Assembly: GCA_965371855.1 (NCBI GenBank)
Contig: CBDUZZ010000009.1
Location: forward strand, 12,186 to 76,185
Direction: 5' to 3'
From: JAADEM01 sp965371855
GTDB taxonomy: Bacteria > Bacteroidota > Bacteroidia > Bacteroidales > Marinilabiliaceae
DNA length: 64,000 nt
Within the stretch, counting starts at the first letter, position 1; each line of letters starts with the position of its first letter. A program made the translations under genes and the position numbers. The notes beneath the pieces are model-generated. The model did no database searches and was not told where the DNA came from. It saw only the letters and a list, made by a program, of their open reading frames with translations. Shown piece by piece: positions 60,236-64,000 of the stretch.

Positions 60236-60271
60236 GATGCGAAGCGATAGCGGAGTTCCGTACAACGGAAT
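60236..60271 (+). repeat. Structured GATGCGAAGCGATAG repeat, copy 4
   Basis: Homologous, in the other orientation, to 20856-20891 and 35043-35117. The terminal hairpin TCCG-tacaa-CGGA replaces CCCG-agtag-CGGG: both arms changed in step, which argues for a folded RNA or DNA form. Around it (60187-60330) are TGATTTGTTGATT- and AACTTTTAAACTT-type simple repeats. Confidence 0.65.
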
Positions 60272-60334
60272 GGTGATTTGGTGATGGGATGATTTAACTT
60301 TAAAAACTTTTAACTTTATAAACTTTTAACTACA

Positions 60335-61333
60335 ATGAGACCGGTAACACTTTTCACAGGACAATGGGCTGATCTCCCTTTTGACACGATTTGTAAAAAA
60401 GCCAAGGAGTTTGGTTATGATGGCCTGGAACTGGCTTGCTGGGGCGATCACTTTGAGGTGGACAAAGCTGATGATGCCTATATTGAACAGAAGCTGGAAA
60501 CGCTGGCCAGGTACGACCTTAAAGTATATGCAATTTCAACTCATCTCATAGGGCAGGCTGTATGCGACCTGATAGATGAACGACACAAAAGCATTCTGCC
60601 CGATTATATTTGGGGTAATGGCGAACCGGAAGGTGTACGCCAACGGGCTGCCGAAGAGGTGATAAAAACCGCCCACGCTGCCAAACGACTCGGTGTGAAA
60701 ATAGTGAATGGATTTACAGGTAGTTCAATCTGGCATCTGCTCTACTCCTTCCCTCCCGTTACAGATGAAATGATAGAAGCCGGTTATGCCGATTTTGCAA
60801 AGCGCTGGACTCCCATTATGGACGAATTTGAAAAAGAGGGTATTCGTTTCGGACTTGAAGTGCACCCTACCGAAATTGCTTTCGATATAGCCTCTGCCGA
60901 AAAAGCACTCGAAGCCATTAACAACCATCCTGCTTTCGGGTTCAACTACGACCCGTCACACATGGGCTATCAGGGTGTTGATTATGTCGAGTTCATACAC
61001 CGTTTCAGTGAAAAGATTGTACATGTTCACATGAAAGATGTGAGCTGGTCGTCAAAGCCTGTTGATGCCGGTGTGTTTGGAGGTAACCTTAACTTTGGCG
61101 ACCGCCGTCGCTTCTGGGACTTCCGCAGCCTCGGACGCGGAAATATCAATTTTGAGGAGATCATCCGTGCACTTAACCGTATTAACTACAACGGCCCACT
61201 CTCCGTTGAATGGGAAGACATTGGGATGGATCGTGAACATGGAGCTAAAGAGGCATGTGAATTTGTGCGAAAGGTGGATTTCCCAGCATCTGATCTGGCT
61301 TTTGATGCAGCGTTTGATAAGGAAAATCAATAA
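60335..61333 (+). CDS. Cytoplasmic sugar phosphate isomerase/epimerase
   Basis: 332 residues, no signal. TIM barrel of the xylose-isomerase-like family: LFTGQWADLPFDTICKKAKEF, YDGLELACWGDHF, LEVHPTEIAFD, FGFNYDPSHMGYQGVD, VHVHMKD, PLSVEWEDIGMDRE; the Glu, Asp, His and Glu at those lines form the metal site. By eye the gene is richer in G+C than its neighbours. It probably isomerises a sugar released by the exported enzymes upstream. Its last 14 codons and stop recur at 63783-63827. Confidence 0.92.
   Translation: MRPVTLFTGQWADLPFDTICKKAKEFGYDGLELACWGDHFEVDKADDAYIEQKLETLARYDLKVYAISTHLIGQAVCDLIDERHKSILPDYIWGNGEPEGVRQRAAEEVIKTAHAAKRLGVKIVNGFTGSSIWHLLYSFPPVTDEMIEAGYADFAKRWTPIMDEFEKEGIRFGLEVHPTEIAFDIASAEKALEAINNHPAFGFNYDPSHMGYQGVDYVEFIHRFSEKIVHVHMKDVSWSSKPVDAGVFGGNLNFGDRRRFWDFRSLGRGNINFEEIIRALNRINYNGPLSVEWEDIGMDREHGAKEACEFVRKVDFPASDLAFDAAFDKENQ
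61289..61333 (+). repeat. 3' end of the isomerase gene, repeated at 63783
   Basis: 45 bases (14 codons plus stop) match 63783-63827 with three differences, all in third codon positions and all synonymous. See the separate entry for the second copy. Confidence 0.85.
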
Positions 61334-61403
61334 AACAGAATATAAGTTATGGATCAATTACCCACCTGATCAGACAAGGCTATACCACAAAGATATAGTA
61401 GAA

Positions 61404-61976
61404 TTACTCTTTTAATAAAAGATTATTTAAATCTAAATCTGGTGGTAACCCTGCAGGGAAACGTGCAAATTTTTTAAAATCTGATAGTGGAATTTGAGGA
61501 TAAATCAATATATTTCCATCTCCACTTTCTTCAACCAATGCTGTTCCTAAACCAAATATGGTTACTGGAATACTTAACAATAAAAATTCACCTGCATAAT
61601 CTGGATGCACAATCACCCCTAAAAGATTTGGAATTAGAAGCAAACCTGTAGTTAGCAAATAATTGGATGTTAGATTTTTATGTGTAATTAACTGAACTCT
61701 ATTTATATTGCCTGTTCTAATAGTATCAACTTTTCTATTTTCTGAAAGCAAATACAATAAATTATTTTCAATAGCAATAAGTTCTCCTGAGATTTCCATA
61801 TTATCTACACCCACATATCTTGCATCTCTAATACTGATTATTGTCCAACAGCCAAAGGGATTATTTTGAATATCTTTCATTCTAAAATTATATGCATAAG
61901 GCACTTTTACACCTTGGCAGCTTGCCAAAGTTATGCAAATCCAAAAAAACCATATGTTGTTATTAATGAATTTCAT
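61404..61976 (-). CDS. Lipoprotein of unknown function, 190 aa
   Basis: Signal with lipobox TLASC (Cys20). A beta-rich part follows (WTIISIRDARYVGVDNMEISGELIAIENNLLYLL, then TGNINRVQLITH), and two hydrophobic stretches (about 108-125 and 132-150) suggest membrane contact. I do not recognise the family. It starts 14 bases inside the end of the larger lipoprotein gene, so the two are translationally coupled and probably act together. Both point against the flow of the surrounding genes and lie between the two copies of the isomerase 3' end. Confidence 0.75.
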   Translation of the reverse strand: MKFINNNIWFFWICITLASCQGVKVPYAYNFRMKDIQNNPFGCWTIISIRDARYVGVDNMEISGELIAIENNLLYLLSENRKVDTIRTGNINRVQLITHKNLTSNYLLTTGLLLIPNLLGVIVHPDYAGEFLLLSIPVTIFGLGTALVEESGDGNILIYPQIPLSDFKKFARFPAGLPPDLDLNNLLLKE

Positions 61977-63531
61977 ATCTACTATTCCAAAAACTTTCTT
62001 CCATTGATGGTTCTATTTTTTTAAATTCCTTAGCTGATTTCCTCATATATAGTCCAGGGAAAGCAAATAGAAATCTGACTTTACTTAAATCTTCTTCCTT
62101 TAACCATTCATCTCTCATCCATTCAAGATAATATCCTTTAGTTTCAAGAAAAAACTCATAGTTTTTATTGTTGTCAAGTTTGTAGTTCAAAATATAATTA
62201 TCTCCAGGGAAAGTAACTAAATACCTGATAGTATCACTTAAAATTTGAAAAACATCTTTGTCTTCAATATTATTCCTTAAAATATTAAAAGGCTTAATTC
62301 TGCATGGCTCATCTATTTTTCTTACACTTGCCAAACTTATATAGTCCATCCTCCAAAGCCCTTTTGTCATTTTAAGTTTTATGTTGATGGTTCCTGTTAG
62401 CATTTGCGGCAATTCTATTAAATGTAAATCTGTGGCAATAGGTCCCATCTCATTTATTTCATGAATTTTTTTCCAAATGCCCGATTTATCTTTTAAATAA
62501 ATTTCAATTCCACCAAGTTTATCCCAAATTTTATTAAATCTATTTTCTAAGAATTTATTATCATTTTCAATACTTGAGGCATAATACCCATAATACCTTC
62601 CAGAGTATGCCATTGCTTGATAAAATAAATAGGTAGTTAAAAGGGTTTGGCGCGAACCAATCACCAGACCAAGTTTGGAAAGACTATCAATATTAAACTT
62701 TAAAAATAATTCTTCTTTCTTTGCAAGATTTTTGGAATCACATTCTGTAAATTGTTCAATATTATCAATATGAGCTATTTTGCTCAAACAATCAGCTTTA
62801 TTGATTTCACACGAGAAAGGAATATTTAATTTTGTAGCCATGTAAAAATTGCCTTGTTCTGAGCAAAATACCTTTTCCTTTTCATTCTTTGGAATAGCTA
62901 TTAAATTTACATATTTAATAACATGAGTCTCAAGTGCTTCATTTGTTAATTTAATTGAGAATAAATTATCTTTACTCTCCGCCAAATATAAATGATCAAT
63001 ATCTTTGTCTTCAAAAGCAGGTAAAATGCTTGAAGAAAAACCTTCTGCCATTAATTTCCAATCATCTCCATAATTTGCATAAAAAGTTGGGCAAGATCCA
63101 AAACATGCTTTGGGATTTAACAAACAGTAAGTAGATAATAATGCAAGAGGCGCTCCCGGAATAATAATGCTTGCAAGCTTACCCTTATTTATTAACTTAT
63201 TAGTTTCAACAATTGTTATTTCATCATAGGATATTTTATAATTTCTATCGGCATTTGAGTTTTTATTGCTAATTACACTTGAAATGATTTTTCTATTAAA
63301 ATCTAATAAATGGCCGGAACCTTGAATTACACTAAGACTATCGTCCATAACCCAGGAATCTAAAACATATAAATTATTATCTTTTGTGTAAACTTTTATA
63401 ATATCAGTGGAAAGTTGGGAAACATCAATATTATTTATTGTTTTATGATATCGCTTAAGTTGGGTAGGAGCACATACCATTAACATAAAAATAAATAAAC
63501 TAAACAAGCAATATTTCAACAAAGAATGCAT
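61963..63531 (-). CDS. Large lipoprotein of unknown function, 522 aa
   Basis: Signal ending FMLMVC (lipid Cys20). Residues about 50-120 have short beta lines (IIKVYTKDNNLYVLDSWVM). A hydrophobic stretch GKLASIIIPGAPLALLSTYCLL with CFGSCPTFYANYGDDWKLMAEGF (about 115-165) recalls Bacteroidota lipoproteins described only as hypothetical. The middle part is helical with several Cys, and the C-terminal part is again beta-rich (GTINIKLKMTKGLWRMDYISLASV). No enzyme motif is seen. First gene of the coupled pair; codon use is AT-rich, unlike the isomerase gene beside it. Confidence 0.8.
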   Translation of the reverse strand: MHSLLKYCLFSLFIFMLMVCAPTQLKRYHKTINNIDVSQLSTDIIKVYTKDNNLYVLDSWVMDDSLSVIQGSGHLLDFNRKIISSVISNKNSNADRNYKISYDEITIVETNKLINKGKLASIIIPGAPLALLSTYCLLNPKACFGSCPTFYANYGDDWKLMAEGFSSSILPAFEDKDIDHLYLAESKDNLFSIKLTNEALETHVIKYVNLIAIPKNEKEKVFCSEQGNFYMATKLNIPFSCEINKADCLSKIAHIDNIEQFTECDSKNLAKKEELFLKFNIDSLSKLGLVIGSRQTLLTTYLFYQAMAYSGRYYGYYASSIENDNKFLENRFNKIWDKLGGIEIYLKDKSGIWKKIHEINEMGPIATDLHLIELPQMLTGTINIKLKMTKGLWRMDYISLASVRKIDEPCRIKPFNILRNNIEDKDVFQILSDTIRYLVTFPGDNYILNYKLDNNKNYEFFLETKGYYLEWMRDEWLKEEDLSKVRFLFAFPGLYMRKSAKEFKKIEPSMEESFWNSRYEIH

Positions 63532-64000
63532 TGTATTGAGTTTTACTTTTTATACAAGTTACAAAAAATCATATGACAAAGCAATACTTATTAAGTAAAT
63601 TCCTGAAAGAATATAATCCTTATCCATTAGTTGTTATTATATTATAAGAGACAGACAAACTTGTATTTAAGGGTATTTTTATTGTTTTTTTATTACATTT
63701 TGGCTGGAGAAAAGTTAAATTGAGAGAGTTGCTCTATTTTTATGATTATCCCCATGCTGGCGCGGATTTATAATCCCCCCCTTCTGACCTAGCTTTTGAT
63801 GCAGCATTTGATAAGGAAAATCAATAACCTAAAACAGAAGGGTCTACCCGAAAACTTTGAGATTACTAAAAAAACTAATGCAAATAAATTGATAGTTTTG
63901 ACATATACGAAATATCAGGAACAGTTCGGTTTATACATACGTTATGCACAATCCCCCTACTGTCGAAAAAAGTTGAATTTTTTAGCTAACGGGTGTATCT
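63532..64000. other. Terminal gap of 469 bp
   Basis: Starts with AT-rich sequence upstream of the lipoprotein pair, contains a REP-like word (catgctggcgcggattta, near 63753-63770), then the second copy of the isomerase 3' end (63783-63827). From 63828 to the window end no coding frame or motif is recognised. Confidence 0.6.
63783..63827 (+). pseudogene. Second copy of the isomerase 3' end
   Basis: Encodes the same 14 residues (SDLAFDAAFDKENQ) and stop as 61289-61333, with GAC for GAT, CTA for CTG and GCA for GCG. Nothing upstream of it resembles the rest of the gene. It is either a displaced gene end left by an insertion at the 3' end or the last trace of a second gene copy. Confidence 0.75.

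Noticed and set aside
1..64000. tRNA, rRNA, riboswitch, prophage or replication origin
   Set aside because: Looked for cloverleaf-type ends, phage genes and DnaA-box clusters by eye; none found with confidence.

Overview
The window looks like a chromosomal segment of a Bacteroidota bacterium, most likely a free-living or marine Bacteroidales/Marinilabiliales-type organism. The reasons are the AT-rich sequence, TTG-N18-20-TAnnTTTG promoter-like boxes, abundant lipoproteins, a T9SS-type domain, a PorT-like barrel, GH20/GH29/DUF1080/Gfo-Idh-MocA glycan genes and many short palindromic intergenic repeats. No tRNA, rRNA, CRISPR array, intact transposase or replication origin was recognised.

Layout. 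(1) 1-1220: the 5' part of a minus-strand TlpA-like lipid- or envelope-facing thiol protein that runs off the edge. (2) 1475-5659: an ECF sigma factor, a small zinc-finger anti-sigma and an HvfABCD/bufferin-like cluster. It has a secreted precursor with EGKCG-type motifs, an MNIO (DUF692) enzyme, its DUF2063 partner and a DoxX protein. A strong terminator sits just after the precursor, and a decayed transporter lies between regulator and cluster. (3) 6065-11474: a glycan-degrading trio (GH20 hexosaminidase, CBM9-like lipoprotein, GH29 fucosidase) with a palindromic repeat on either side of the first two genes. (4) 11598-14729: miscellaneous small genes (NYN/OST-HTH protein, deleted methyltransferase, DUF2238, Tag glycosylase).

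(5) 14733-33848, all minus strand: a 19-kb envelope-stress and efflux block. It reads sigma factor, anti-sigma, two Spy/CpxP-like proteins, ABC ATPase, ABC permease fused to an M1-like domain, TolC, adaptor, RND pump, then a 1566-residue RND pump fused through six extra membrane segments to an ABC ATPase, and last another ABC permease. The fused gene is bracketed by a ~210-bp direct repeat. (6) 34102-37126: a PorT-like barrel, a 980-bp repeat-rich gap and a Fib_succ_major protein. (7) 37400-42838, minus strand: a LolCDE-like export operon (barrel, ATPase, two FtsX permeases, LolA-like protein) lying between perfect 38-bp direct repeats and interrupted by a four-helix-bundle gene remnant. (8) 43398-49987, minus strand: tandem adenylate kinase, Gfo/Idh/MocA oxidoreductase with a double DUF1080 protein, and malic enzyme-PTA.

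(9) 50270-61333, plus strand: MscS channel, a tetraheme cytochrome fused to a SUMF1-fold domain, then a 3-keto-glycoside-type cluster of two exported oxidoreductases, a ThuA-like lipoprotein, a DUF1080-TIM-barrel fusion and a sugar isomerase. (10) 61404-64000: two minus-strand lipoproteins of unknown function lie between the 3' end of the isomerase gene and a second, synonymously diverged copy of that same 3' end.

The most unusual items are the RND-6TM-ABC fusion, the tetraheme-SUMF1 fusion next to exported oxidoreductases, the ECF-linked EGKCG RiPP cluster, the adenylate kinase with a degenerate second copy, and a recurring pattern of genes that keep both ends but have lost their middles.
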